A stretch of DNA of 64,000 bases, from the NCBI RefSeq assembly GCF_033096465.1, contig NZ_AP028156.1, positions 298,501 through 362,500 on the forward strand. The letters are read 5' to 3'. The translations under genes and the position numbers were made by a program. Source of the DNA: Blautia luti. Its GTDB lineage: Bacteria > Bacillota > Clostridia > Lachnospirales > Lachnospiraceae. The notes under the pieces were generated by a model. That model ran no database searches and was not told the origin of the DNA. It worked only from the letters and a program-made list of their open reading frames with translations. Positions 53,494 through 62,195 of the stretch are shown here, piece after piece. Position 1 is the first letter of the stretch. Each line of letters starts with the position of its first letter.

Positions 53494-53563
53494 TGAGATA
53501 TCATTCAGAAACAACACTTGACTGAAAGATACCTTTTCATATAAGATACTAGAGTAAAAAAGA

Positions 53564-53590
53564 CCGCCGCGGGAATTTTTTCCGCGGCGG
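53564..53590. terminator. GC-rich hairpin between pfkA and dnaX
   Basis: CCGCCGCGG and CCGCGGCGG form a perfect 9-bp stem with a 9-nt T-rich loop. The A-tract lies before it on the plus strand, so the U-tract would be on minus-strand RNA. It probably still ends the pfkA transcript. Confidence 0.6.
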
Positions 53591-53617
53591 CTGTGATAAT
53601 AAGAAGGAGTTTGTTCA

Positions 53618-55231
53618 ATGAGTTATACTGCCCTTTACAGAAAATTCAGACCAGACAATTTCACAGATGTCAAGGGTCAGGATCATATTGTGACAACTTT
53701 GACCAATCAGATCAGGCATAACCGCATCGGCCATGCCTATCTGTTCTGCGGGACCAGAGGAACCGGTAAGACCACAGTGGCGAAGATCCTTGCCAAAGCG
53801 GTCAACTGTGAACATCCGGTCAATGGAAGTCCCTGTAATGAATGCGCTATGTGTAAAGCAATCCAGGCAGGAACTGCCATGAACGTGATCGAGATTGATG
53901 CTGCATCCAACAACGGTGTAGATAACATTCGAGAGATCAGAGAGGAAGTTTCCTACCGCCCCACAGAAGGTAAATACAAAGTCTACATCATCGACGAGGT
54001 TCATATGCTTTCCACGGGAGCGTTTAATGCGTTGCTGAAAACACTGGAAGAACCGCCGTCCTATGTCATGTTCATACTGGCAACTACGGAAGCGCATAAG
54101 ATCCCTATCACGATCCTGTCCAGATGCCAGCGCTATGATTTCCACAGGATCACCATAGACACCATCGCTGCCAGACTGGAGGAACTTCTGAAAATAGAAG
54201 GAGTGGAAGCAGAGGAAAAAGCAATCCGCTATGTGGCGAAGGCGGGAGATGGATCCATGCGAGATGCCCTCAGCCTGCTGGATCAGTGCATTGCCTTTTA
54301 TCTGGGCCAGACTCTCACTTATGATAAAGTGCTTGAAGTTCTGGGTGCGGTGGATACAGAGGTATTCAGTAAGCTTCTGCGAAAAGTGATCCAGGGGGAT
54401 GTGACTGCATCCATCCATATTCTGGAGGATCTGATCGTAGGCGGCAGGGAACTGGGCCAGTTTGTAGGAGACTTTACCTGGTACATGCGAAATCTTCTGC
54501 TGGTGAAGACTTCAGAGGATCCGGAGGAAGCGATTGACGTATCTTCTGAGAACATGAAGCTCCTGAAAGAAGAGAGCACCATGCTGGATGTGGAGACATT
54601 GATGCGCTATATCAGGATCTTTTCAGATCTGTCCAATCAGATCCGGTATGCCACTCAGAAGAGAGTTCTGGTAGAGATCGCGCTGATCAAACTGTGCCGT
54701 CCTGCCATGGAGACCAACCTGGATTCTGTTCTGGACCGTCTCCGTGTTCTGGAACAGCGTATGGATGAACGTCCAGTGCAGCAGGTGATCGTACATAGCG
54801 CAGCCGGAGAAAATGGCACACAGCAGACAGTGCTGGCCGGCAGCCCGCAGAAGGCTCCGGCGAAAGCGGCACCTGAAGATCTGCAGAAGATCGTGGCTGG
54901 CTGGAGGGTGATCACAGGCCAGGCTACAGGAATGTTCAAACAGATGCTCCAGAAATCCATTCCGAAATATAATGGAGAAACAGGTGAACCGGTGCTTTAT
55001 GTGGAATTTCAGGACTTCCTGGGCCAGACTTATGTAGATAATCCGGAGGCGAAGAAAGAGCTTCAGGATATCATTGCCGCGCAGACCGGAAAGACTGTAG
55101 AGATCCAGATGCTGGTAGCCAATCAACATCAGCACACGAATCTGGCAAACATTACAGTGGACCAGGCAATCAGAGACAATATCCATATGGACGTTGTCTT
55201 AGAAGAAGATCCTGAGGAAACTGAAGAATAA
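53618..55231 (+). CDS. dnaX: DNA polymerase III subunit gamma/tau
   Basis: 537 residues. The clamp-loader AAA+ motor has Walker A GTRGTGKTTVAKI (about residue 45), a Cys4 zinc site (CEHPVNGSPCNECAMC), Walker B YIIDEVHML and sensor 1 ILATTEAHKIP. Domain III and a tau-like C-terminal region follow. AAGGAGTT precedes the ATG. It starts the conserved dnaX-ybaB-recR block. No slippery run for a programmed frameshift stands out. Confidence 0.96.
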   Translation: MSYTALYRKFRPDNFTDVKGQDHIVTTLTNQIRHNRIGHAYLFCGTRGTGKTTVAKILAKAVNCEHPVNGSPCNECAMCKAIQAGTAMNVIEIDAASNNGVDNIREIREEVSYRPTEGKYKVYIIDEVHMLSTGAFNALLKTLEEPPSYVMFILATTEAHKIPITILSRCQRYDFHRITIDTIAARLEELLKIEGVEAEEKAIRYVAKAGDGSMRDALSLLDQCIAFYLGQTLTYDKVLEVLGAVDTEVFSKLLRKVIQGDVTASIHILEDLIVGGRELGQFVGDFTWYMRNLLLVKTSEDPEEAIDVSSENMKLLKEESTMLDVETLMRYIRIFSDLSNQIRYATQKRVLVEIALIKLCRPAMETNLDSVLDRLRVLEQRMDERPVQQVIVHSAAGENGTQQTVLAGSPQKAPAKAAPEDLQKIVAGWRVITGQATGMFKQMLQKSIPKYNGETGEPVLYVEFQDFLGQTYVDNPEAKKELQDIIAAQTGKTVEIQMLVANQHQHTNLANITVDQAIRDNIHMDVVLEEDPEETEE

Positions 55232-55270
55232 CTAAGATATGAAATATATAGAAAAAAGGAGGATACCACA

Positions 55271-55627
55271 ATGGCTAAACGTGGAGGATTCCCGGGTATG
55301 GGTATGCCGGGAAACATGAACAATCTTATGAAACAGGCGCAGAAAATGCAGCGCCAGATGGAAGAGAACCAGAAAGCACTCGAAGAGAAAGAATTTACAG
55401 CAACTGCAGGGGGCGGAGCTGTAGAAGTAACTATCTCCGGTAAGAGAGAAGTGACCAAAGTGAAACTTCAGGAAGAGGTAGTAGATCCGGATGATATTGA
55501 AATGCTGGAAGATCTCATCGTAGCAGCTACCAATGAAGCACTCCGCAAGGTAGATGAGGAATCCACAGCAGTAATGTCCAAGCTGACAGGCGGTCTGGGC
55601 GGACTTGGAGGAGGCCTTCCATTCTGA
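55271..55627 (+). CDS. ybaB: YbaB/EbfC family nucleoid-associated protein
   Basis: 118 residues. Gly/Met-rich N-terminus (GGFPGMGMPGNMNNLMKQAQKM), then FTATAGGGAVEVTISGKREV and the DDIEMLEDLIVAATNEAL helix are standard for YbaB, a DNA-binding dimer found between dnaX and recR in most bacteria. The C-terminus is Gly-rich. AAGGAGGA precedes the ATG; the stop shares a base with the recR start (TGATG). Confidence 0.95.
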   Translation: MAKRGGFPGMGMPGNMNNLMKQAQKMQRQMEENQKALEEKEFTATAGGGAVEVTISGKREVTKVKLQEEVVDPDDIEMLEDLIVAATNEALRKVDEESTAVMSKLTGGLGGLGGGLPF

Positions 55628-56226
55628 TGGAATACTACAGCAGTCATATTAACAGGCTTATTGAGCAGCTGTCCCATCTTCCCGGGATCGGTGCGAAATC
55701 TGCACAGCGGCTGGCATTTCACATCATGAATATGCCGAAGGAACAGGTACAACAGCTGACCTCTTCTATTGTGAATGCCAGGGAGAATGTGCAGTACTGC
55801 AAGTGCTGTTACACGCTCACGGACAAAGAAATGTGTCCTATCTGCAGCAATCCGAAAAGGGATCATTCTACCATCATGGTGGTGGAGAACACCAGGGATC
55901 TGGCAGCTTATGAGAAAACCGGTAAATTCGAAGGCGTTTACCATGTGCTTCACGGAGCTATTTCCCCTATGCTGGGGATCGGGCCGGATGATATCAAGCT
56001 GAAAGAGCTGATGCAGCGCCTTGCAGGTGAAGAGGTAAAAGAAGTGATCATTGCCACCAATTCCAGCCTGGAAGGGGAAACTACAGCCATGTACATCAGT
56101 AAGCTTATCAAACCTACAGGGATCAAAGTCAGCAGGATCGCCAGCGGCGTTCCGGTAGGCGGAGACCTGGAGTACATTGACGAAGTAACTCTTCTGCGTG
56201 CCCTGGAAGGAAGGGTAGAGCTCTGA
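55627..56226 (+). CDS. recR: Recombination mediator RecR
   Basis: 199 residues, the typical length. It has an N-terminal helix-hairpin-helix (LSHLPGIGAKSAQRLAFH), a C4 zinc finger (CKCCYTLTDKEMCPIC) and a Toprim domain (IMVVENTRDLAAYE, ATNSSLEGETTAMY). RecR works with RecF/RecO to load RecA on gapped DNA. It overlaps ybaB by one base and is followed 31 nt later by a LacI-type regulator gene. Confidence 0.97.
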   Translation: MEYYSSHINRLIEQLSHLPGIGAKSAQRLAFHIMNMPKEQVQQLTSSIVNARENVQYCKCCYTLTDKEMCPICSNPKRDHSTIMVVENTRDLAAYEKTGKFEGVYHVLHGAISPMLGIGPDDIKLKELMQRLAGEEVKEVIIATNSSLEGETTAMYISKLIKPTGIKVSRIASGVPVGGDLEYIDEVTLLRALEGRVEL

Positions 56227-56257
56227 TCCAATAAAAAACGATAAAGGAGGAGTCTTT

Positions 56258-57370
56258 TTGCCAAGAAAGAAAGCAACTTCTTCTGATGTGGCGAAGAAGG
56301 CAGGAGTATCCCAGGCAACTGTTTCCATGGTCCTGAACAGGAAGTACAATGTTTCTTTTTCCCGGGAAACCATAGAAAAGGTGGAGCAGGCTGCCAGAGA
56401 ACTGGATTACCATCTTCCGGGCCGCAAAAATAAAAAAGACAGCAAAAAGGAGAAACTGATCGTTGTCTTTTGTCCCACCCTCACCAGCCCGTACTACGTG
56501 CTCCTGCTTCAGGGAGTAGAGGCAGTAGCGAACAAGCAGGGATATGGCGTCTTTATCTGTAACACCCAGAGGGATGCCCGGCTGGAGGAGACGTATCTTA
56601 GGATGATGCACACCATCCAGCCCCAGGGAATTATCTACAGCTGCAATCCCAACCCGGATTTCCAGCAGCAGGTAGAGGAACTGGCACGGACGATCCCTCT
56701 TGTTATTATCAGTAACAAGGAGAAGACCACCACAGTAGATGCCATCAATCAGGACAATACAGTGGTGGGAAAAATGATGGCCAGGCATCTGCTTGATCTG
56801 GGGCACAGAGATGTGGCATTTATCACTCCGCCGCTGACCAGAAGGCAGTGGCAGAGAACCAAGCGTGTAAATGGTTTTGTAAAGGAATTCGAGAAAGAAG
56901 GGCTGAAGGAGCATGTGATCATAAAAGCAGCAGATGAGTCCATAGATTCAAGAATTCCCCGGATGGATACGGAGTATTCCATGGGGTATGAGCTGACCCG
57001 GGAACTTCTGGAGGAAGGCAGGCAGTTTACCGCCATTGCTGGCCAGAATGACATGATGGCCATCGGTGCGCTGGATGCACTCCACGAGGCGAAGGTTCAT
57101 GTACCGAAAGATGTGTCGGTGATCGGATGCGATAATATTTTCTATTCCGGCATCCGGAGAATTTCCCTCACAACCATCGATCATTTCGTAGTGCTGAAAG
57201 GCCAGGATGCATGTGATATTATCCTGCGTAAGATCGATGCCAGGGAAAGAGCCCTGACAGACTCTGCACCTATCAGTCTTTACAATATTGAATACACGCC
57301 GAAACTCATATCCAGGCGCACAACCGGGTATGCAAGAACCTGGAAGAACCCTACCGGGAAAAATAATTAA
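56258..57370 (+). CDS. LacI-family transcription regulator
   Basis: 370 residues, TTG start with AAAGGAGGAG upstream. The N-terminal helix-turn-helix (SSDVAKKAGVSQATVSMVLN) and hinge (AARELDYHLPGR) are typical. The periplasmic-binding-like core follows (TSPYYVLLLQGVEAVANKQG), and the C-terminus carries the SVIGCDN motif. It is about 30 residues longer than LacI. It sits after recR and before the pentose phosphate operon. AT-rich palindromes in the downstream intergenic region are possible targets, but LacI-type operators usually have a central CG, which these lack. Confidence 0.9.
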   Translation: MPRKKATSSDVAKKAGVSQATVSMVLNRKYNVSFSRETIEKVEQAARELDYHLPGRKNKKDSKKEKLIVVFCPTLTSPYYVLLLQGVEAVANKQGYGVFICNTQRDARLEETYLRMMHTIQPQGIIYSCNPNPDFQQQVEELARTIPLVIISNKEKTTTVDAINQDNTVVGKMMARHLLDLGHRDVAFITPPLTRRQWQRTKRVNGFVKEFEKEGLKEHVIIKAADESIDSRIPRMDTEYSMGYELTRELLEEGRQFTAIAGQNDMMAIGALDALHEAKVHVPKDVSVIGCDNIFYSGIRRISLTTIDHFVVLKGQDACDIILRKIDARERALTDSAPISLYNIEYTPKLISRRTTGYARTWKNPTGKNN

Positions 57371-57382
57371 ATACGCCATACG

Positions 57383-57535
57383 AAATTATTAATAATAATT
57401 TGGAATTTCAAAATACGATCAGATATAAGATATCCTGTAGAAATCTGTATAAAAGCCTGATTGATAATCCTTTAACAAGGCAATGGGAATTAATAAAAAA
57501 TATAATTATTAATAGAAAAATTATTAATAATTTTT
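57383..57535. promoter_or_regulatory. Three copies of an AATTATTAATA motif upstream of the transaldolase promoter
   Basis: The 11-mer AATTATTAATA occurs at 57384-57394, 57504-57514 and 57519-57529. The first is part of a perfect inverted repeat (AAATTATT-N3-AATAATTT, 57383-57401). The third is the centre of a perfect 20-bp palindrome (AAAAATTATTAATAATTTTT, 57516-57535) ending 8 bp before the -35. These are candidate regulator sites. Confidence 0.5.
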
Positions 57536-57543
57536 TCGTACAC

Positions 57544-57571
57544 TTGACCTTCCTGTGAAGTCTGATATAAT
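57544..57571 (+). promoter_or_regulatory. Transaldolase operon promoter
   Basis: TTGACC (57544-57549), 16-bp spacer, TATAAT (57566-57571); a ~120-nt leader precedes the ATG at 57695. No riboswitch is recognised in the leader. Confidence 0.75.
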
Positions 57572-57694
57572 GAAAATATCAACAAAAGAACGCTTATGTG
57601 AAGCAAAAATTACGACTGTTCACATACTGTTGACCTGCGAAGCAGATTATCGTCAGCAGAAAGAACAGGAACCAAAATCAGGAGGGTTAAAAAC

Positions 57695-58348
57695 ATGAAA
57701 TTTTTTATTGACACAGCGAAAGTAGAAGATATTAAAGCCGCTAACGATATGGGAGTGATCTGTGGTGTTACTACAAACCCATCTCTTATCGCAAAAGAAG
57801 GAAGAGATTTCAACGAAGTAATCAAAGAGATCACATCTATCGTAGACGGACCGATCAGCGGTGAAGTGAAAGCTACAACAACAGACGCTGAAGGCATGAT
57901 CAAAGAAGGCCGTGAGATCGCAGCAATCCATCCAAACATGGTTGTTAAGATCCCGATGACAGTAGAAGGTCTGAAAGCAGTTAAAGTTCTTTCAAAAGAA
58001 GGAATCAAAACAAACGTTACTCTGATATTCACAGCTAACCAGGCACTTCTTGCTGCAAGAGCTGGTGCAACCTATGTTTCTCCATTCCTTGGAAGACTTG
58101 ATGATATTTCTACAAGAGGCGTTGACCTGATCCGTGAGATCGCTGAGATCTTTGAAGTAGCAGGAATTGAGACAGAGATCATCGCAGCAAGCGTAAGAAA
58201 TCCAATCCATGTAACAGACTGCGCACTTGCAGGTGCTGACATCGCAACTGTTCCGTACAGTGTAATCGTGCAGATGACGAAACATCCTCTGACAGATGCA
58301 GGTATTGAGAAATTCCAGAAAGATTATAAAGCAGTATTCGGCGAATAA
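57695..58348 (+). CDS. Transaldolase, TalC/fructose-6-phosphate aldolase type
   Basis: 217 residues, the short (about 215-220) transaldolase/FSA family. The N-terminal [18 protein letters not shown] and [12 protein letters not shown] are typical; the Schiff-base Lys is in [11 protein letters not shown] (about residue 86), and ASVRNPIHV follows late. It moves a dihydroxyacetone unit in the non-oxidative pentose phosphate pathway. AGGAGGG precedes the ATG. The two transketolase genes follow at once, so the three form one operon. Confidence 0.93.
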   Translation: MKFFIDTAKVEDIKAANDMGVICGVTTNPSLIAKEGRDFNEVIKEITSIVDGPISGEVKATTTDAEGMIKEGREIAAIHPNMVVKIPMTVEGLKAVKVLSKEGIKTNVTLIFTANQALLAARAGATYVSPFLGRLDDISTRGVDLIREIAEIFEVAGIETEIIAASVRNPIHVTDCALAGADIATVPYSVIVQMTKHPLTDAGIEKFQKDYKAVFGE

Positions 58349-58363
58349 GGAGAATTTACCATA

Positions 58364-59203
58364 ATGGAAAAATTAGAACTTCAGAAAATTGCAAACGAAG
58401 TCCGTAAAGACATCGTAACAGCAGTACATGCTGCAAAAGCAGGACATCCGGGCGGATCCCTGTCAGCAGCAGATGTATTCACTTATTTATATTTCGAAGA
58501 ATTAAATATTGATCCTAAGGATCCTAAGAAAGCTGATCGTGACCGTTTCGTACTTTCAAAAGGCCACACAGCACCAGGTTATTATTCTGCACTTGCAGAA
58601 AGAGGATTTTTCCCGAAAGAAGACCTGAAGACTCTTCGTCATCTGGGATCTTATTTACAGGGACATCCGGATATGAAACATATCCCGGGTGTTGATATGT
58701 CCAGTGGTTCTCTTGGACAGGGAATCTCTGCAGCAGTAGGTATGGCACTTTCTGCTAAATTAAGCAACGAAAGCTATCGTGTATACACCTTATTAGGTGA
58801 CGGTGAGATTCAGGAAGGTCAGGTATGGGAAGCTGCTATGTTCGCAGGCCACAGAAAACTGGACAATCTTGTAGTGATCGTAGATAACAATGGACTTCAG
58901 ATCGATGGTAAGATTGACGATGTATGTTCTCCATACCCGATCGATAAGAAATTTGAAGCATTTAACTTCCATGTGATCAACGTTGCAGACGGAAATGATA
59001 TGGATCAGTTAAAGGCAGCTTTTGATGAAGCTAAGGCTACCAAAGGAATGCCTACAGCAATCATTATGAAAACTGTTAAAGGAAAAGGCGTTTCCTTCAT
59101 GGAAAACCAGGCCGGATGGCATGGCAAAGCTCCGAATGATGAGCAGTATGCACAGGCAATGGCAGACTTAGAAAAGGTAGGTGAAGCATTATGTCAGAAG
59201 TAA
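58364..59203 (+). CDS. Transketolase, N-terminal subunit
   Basis: 279 residues. It is the thiamine-diphosphate-binding half of a split transketolase: AAKAGHPGGSLSAADVFTYL, the TPP motif GDGEIQEGQVWEAAM...NNGLQIDG, and the catalytic-loop stretch SKGHTAPGYYSALAERG. It overlaps the C-terminal subunit gene by 13 bp, ensuring equal production. Together they transfer two-carbon ketol units between sugar phosphates. Confidence 0.95.
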   Translation: MEKLELQKIANEVRKDIVTAVHAAKAGHPGGSLSAADVFTYLYFEELNIDPKDPKKADRDRFVLSKGHTAPGYYSALAERGFFPKEDLKTLRHLGSYLQGHPDMKHIPGVDMSSGSLGQGISAAVGMALSAKLSNESYRVYTLLGDGEIQEGQVWEAAMFAGHRKLDNLVVIVDNNGLQIDGKIDDVCSPYPIDKKFEAFNFHVINVADGNDMDQLKAAFDEAKATKGMPTAIIMKTVKGKGVSFMENQAGWHGKAPNDEQYAQAMADLEKVGEALCQK

Positions 59204-60129
59204 AGAAGATTGCAACAAGAGCAAGCTACGGCGCTGCACTAGTTGAATTAGGTAAGAAACATGACAACCTGGTCGTTCTGGACGCTGACCTTGCTGCAGC
59301 TACTCAGACAGGTATGTTCAAGAAAGAATTCCCGGAACGTCACATCGATTGCGGTATTGCTGAGTGCAATATGATGGGTATCGCTGCAGGTCTGGCTACC
59401 ACAGGAAAAGTTCCTTTTGCCAGCACATTCGCTATGTTTGCAGCAGGACGTGCTTTCGAGCAGGTTCGTAACTCCATCGCATATCCGAAGATCAATGTAA
59501 AGATCGGCGCTACTCACGGCGGAATCTCTGTAGGTGAAGATGGTGCTACCCATCAGTGCTGCGAAGACTTCGCACTTATGAGAGTAATCCCGGGAATGGT
59601 TGTTGCATGCCCTTCTGATGATATCGAAGCGAAAGCTATGGTAAAAGCAGCTTACGAGCATGTTGGACCTGTATATATGAGATTTGGACGTCTGGCAACA
59701 CCTGTCATTAATGACAGACCAGATTATAAATTTGAATTAGGTAAAGGTATCGTCCTTCGTGAAGGAAAAGACCTTACCATTATCGCAAACGGTCTTTGCG
59801 TAGCTCCTGCTCTTGAAGCAGCAGAGAAGCTTGCAGCAGACGGTGTAGATGCGAAAGTGATCAACATTCATACGATCAAACCTCTCGATGAAGAACTGGT
59901 AGTTGCAGCAGCCAAAGAAACAGGCAAAGTTGTAACTGTAGAGGAACATTCTGTAATCGGCGGACTTGGCGGCGCTGTATGCGAATGCCTGTCTGAGAAA
60001 GCGCCAGTACCTGTAAAACGTATCGGTGTAAACGACGTATTCGGCGAATCAGGCCCTGCAGTAGCTCTTCTTGAGAAATATGGCCTTGATGCAGAAGGCA
60101 TCTACAAACAGATCAAAGAGTTTGTATAA
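59191..60129 (+). CDS. Transketolase, C-terminal subunit
   Basis: 312 residues carrying the pyrimidine-binding (FERHIDCGIAECNMMGIAAG, with the Glu that activates TPP) and C-terminal transketolase domains (VEEHSVIGGLGGAVCE). It starts inside the end of the N-terminal subunit gene. This split arrangement is common in Firmicutes and archaea. Its last 28 bp overlap the opposing yyaC gene. Confidence 0.94.
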   Translation: MSEVKKIATRASYGAALVELGKKHDNLVVLDADLAAATQTGMFKKEFPERHIDCGIAECNMMGIAAGLATTGKVPFASTFAMFAAGRAFEQVRNSIAYPKINVKIGATHGGISVGEDGATHQCCEDFALMRVIPGMVVACPSDDIEAKAMVKAAYEHVGPVYMRFGRLATPVINDRPDYKFELGKGIVLREGKDLTIIANGLCVAPALEAAEKLAADGVDAKVINIHTIKPLDEELVVAAAKETGKVVTVEEHSVIGGLGGAVCECLSEKAPVPVKRIGVNDVFGESGPAVALLEKYGLDAEGIYKQIKEFV

Positions 60130-60650
60130 TTCAGGATTCCTTGTGTGATGGTATCTGCCAGGGAGATCACCGTAGACAGCCGGGTGGTCTGCAGAGTCAG
60201 CTGCTCCAGCACACCTGATATGTTTACAATACCTGTAATATGAATATCACCCACAGGAGGAAGTTCTTTCTGAACTCCGGCACCTGGGTACAGTGCGCCA
60301 TCAGCGATGGTCACGTATCCCAGGTGCTTTTTTTGTCCCAGAGAGGCATCAATGGCGATCACCAGGCTCTGAGGGTGTATGGAACGGATCATGCGGGAGA
60401 CTTTTTCCAGATTTAAGGCATGTACAGGATCTTTCAGAGTACCGTAAACATAAATATCCTGGAGATCCAGCCTGTCCAGGAGCTGGTGCCCGATATAAGG
60501 ACCCAGGCAGTCTCCTGTCACCCGGTCGCTTCCGATGCACAAAAAGACCAGTTCAGACCATTTGCCCGGATGATGCAGAATACATTTTTTCAGAAAGAAT
60601 GCGATTTCCTGTGAAGAGTTGTTCTCTTTTGAGTTTACATAAAATACCAT
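60102..60650 (-). CDS. yyaC: Spore protease YyaC
   Basis: 182 residues from ATG 60650, preceded by CCGGAGGAT; an in-frame start 27 codons earlier lacks a ribosome site. The family (DUF1256/YyaC) is related to the germination protease GPR fold: CIGSDRVTGDCLGPYIGHQL, ALNLEKVSRMI and AIDASLGQKKHLGYVTI are characteristic. It supports the view that the organism forms spores. It is a single gene, opposed to the transketolase operon with a 28-bp tail overlap. Confidence 0.9.
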   Translation of the reverse strand: MVFYVNSKENNSSQEIAFFLKKCILHHPGKWSELVFLCIGSDRVTGDCLGPYIGHQLLDRLDLQDIYVYGTLKDPVHALNLEKVSRMIRSIHPQSLVIAIDASLGQKKHLGYVTIADGALYPGAGVQKELPPVGDIHITGIVNISGVLEQLTLQTTRLSTVISLADTITQGILNYTNSLICL

Positions 60651-60811
60651 GGAAAAATCCTCCGGAAATACTTTTGCTTTATCATATCCCACGCCCGGGC
60701 AAATTATGCATGGCGCAAAATCTGTCGGCAAATTCTTATAAATCCCTCTTACAAAGTGCTAAATTCCGCAATCTTCCTGTGCTATTCTGTTAGCCGAAGG
60801 GGTGATTGGAC

Positions 60812-62083
60812 ATGATAGAAGTCATTTATAAGGAGGAGAGCCAGGAAACACAGGACAGTGAGGGGACATTTGGACTGCCCAGAAATATACGGCAGATCGG
60901 ACTGATCGGGGATGACTGCAGGATCTATATGGAGGATTATGTGTACACCTTCCTGGTAAGACTCGCCAGGTCAGAAAAAAAGCCGGAAGAACAGGAAGCG
61001 AAAACAGCGGTGCTTACAGGGGAAACGAAGTACAGGGGAGGAACCCTGTATCTTTTTATTAAAGGTGCCATTATCGCGGAGGATATGGAAGCGGCTCAGG
61101 ATCACATAGACTTTTCCGTTGAAGTATGGGAAAAGATTCATCAGGCGCAGAAGCAGTACTTCGAAGATCAGGAGATCGTGGGCTGGTTTTTCTCCGGACC
61201 TCAGCTTGCTCTGGAGGTGACGGAACTTCTGACCAGAGTACATCTGAAGCATTTTGGAGGTGAAAAGGTACTGATGCTGATGGAGCCGCAGGAGCATGAA
61301 GATGCCTTTTTCCGCTATGAAAATAATGTCATGGTAAGACTGGAAGGGTATTATCTCTATTACGAAAAAAATCCATGCATGCAGAATTACATGCTTGAAA
61401 AAAATAAGGAACTTCAGCCGGAGATCACGGAACAGTACGAAGACAAGGCAGTAAAGGATTTCAGAAAGATCATCACGGATAAGAAGGAAGAGAAGAAGGA
61501 GAATACAGCTCCTTCTGTTTTTTCTTATGGACTGACTGCATGTCTGGCTATTGCTGTGCTGACTGTGGGGGTGAATTTTTACCGAAATTACCAGGGGCTG
61601 GATGAAATACAGAATACAGAAGCGCAGACAGCATCTGTGATCGTAGAAGAGATCACGGCTGTGCCTACAGAGACGCCTGTACCTGCCAAAACTGCAGCAG
61701 TACAGAAAAAGAAAGCCGTACAGACAGTCAGTGCCGGGAAGAAAAAGAAAACGCAGGATACAAAACAGACAGCGGCTGCTTCGGATAAGACCGAACAGGC
61801 GCCTGATACAAAGAAACAGACAGACAAATCTGAACAGATTTATAAAGAAGAGGCAGATGAAAGAAAAGCTCAGAAAAGGGTAAGAGATGCTGCGCAGAAA
61901 GAGAATGAGGCAGCTGCTTCAGATGCAGTGCAGGAATCCTATGTAATACAGCCGGGGGATACCCTTTTTCAGATCTGTATGGACAGATACGGCAGTTCAG
62001 AAGAAATCAGGGAAATCTGCGAGATGAACGGCATAACTGTGGATGAGATCATTTATCCGGGACAAGTAATTGTACTACCTTAG
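60812..62083 (+). CDS. Membrane LysM protein with an MPN-like N-terminal domain
   Basis: 423 residues from ATG 60812 (AAGGGGTGAT upstream). Residues ~30-195 resemble a JAB1/MPN fold: EIVGWFFSGPQL (121-132) lines up with the VGWYHSHP of JAMM proteases, and VLMLMEPQ with the following strand, but both His are lost, so it would be inactive. One membrane helix is at 238-256, then a Thr/Lys/Gln-rich linker and a LysM domain (about 376-423: SYVIQPGDTLFQICMDRYG). The LysM lies outside and binds peptidoglycan. The MPN link is my own pattern match and needs structure comparison. Confidence 0.7.
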   Translation: MIEVIYKEESQETQDSEGTFGLPRNIRQIGLIGDDCRIYMEDYVYTFLVRLARSEKKPEEQEAKTAVLTGETKYRGGTLYLFIKGAIIAEDMEAAQDHIDFSVEVWEKIHQAQKQYFEDQEIVGWFFSGPQLALEVTELLTRVHLKHFGGEKVLMLMEPQEHEDAFFRYENNVMVRLEGYYLYYEKNPCMQNYMLEKNKELQPEITEQYEDKAVKDFRKIITDKKEEKKENTAPSVFSYGLTACLAIAVLTVGVNFYRNYQGLDEIQNTEAQTASVIVEEITAVPTETPVPAKTAAVQKKKAVQTVSAGKKKKTQDTKQTAAASDKTEQAPDTKKQTDKSEQIYKEEADERKAQKRVRDAAQKENEAAASDAVQESYVIQPGDTLFQICMDRYGSSEEIREICEMNGITVDEIIYPGQVIVLP

Positions 62084-62195
62084 AAAAATGTGCTATAATG
62101 TACAGAAAATGTAACTGTGAGGTACTGATCAGTTACCAGAAAATAATGACTGACGTCCGGGATTTCCGGACAGTGGATCAAGGTAAGGATGAAAA

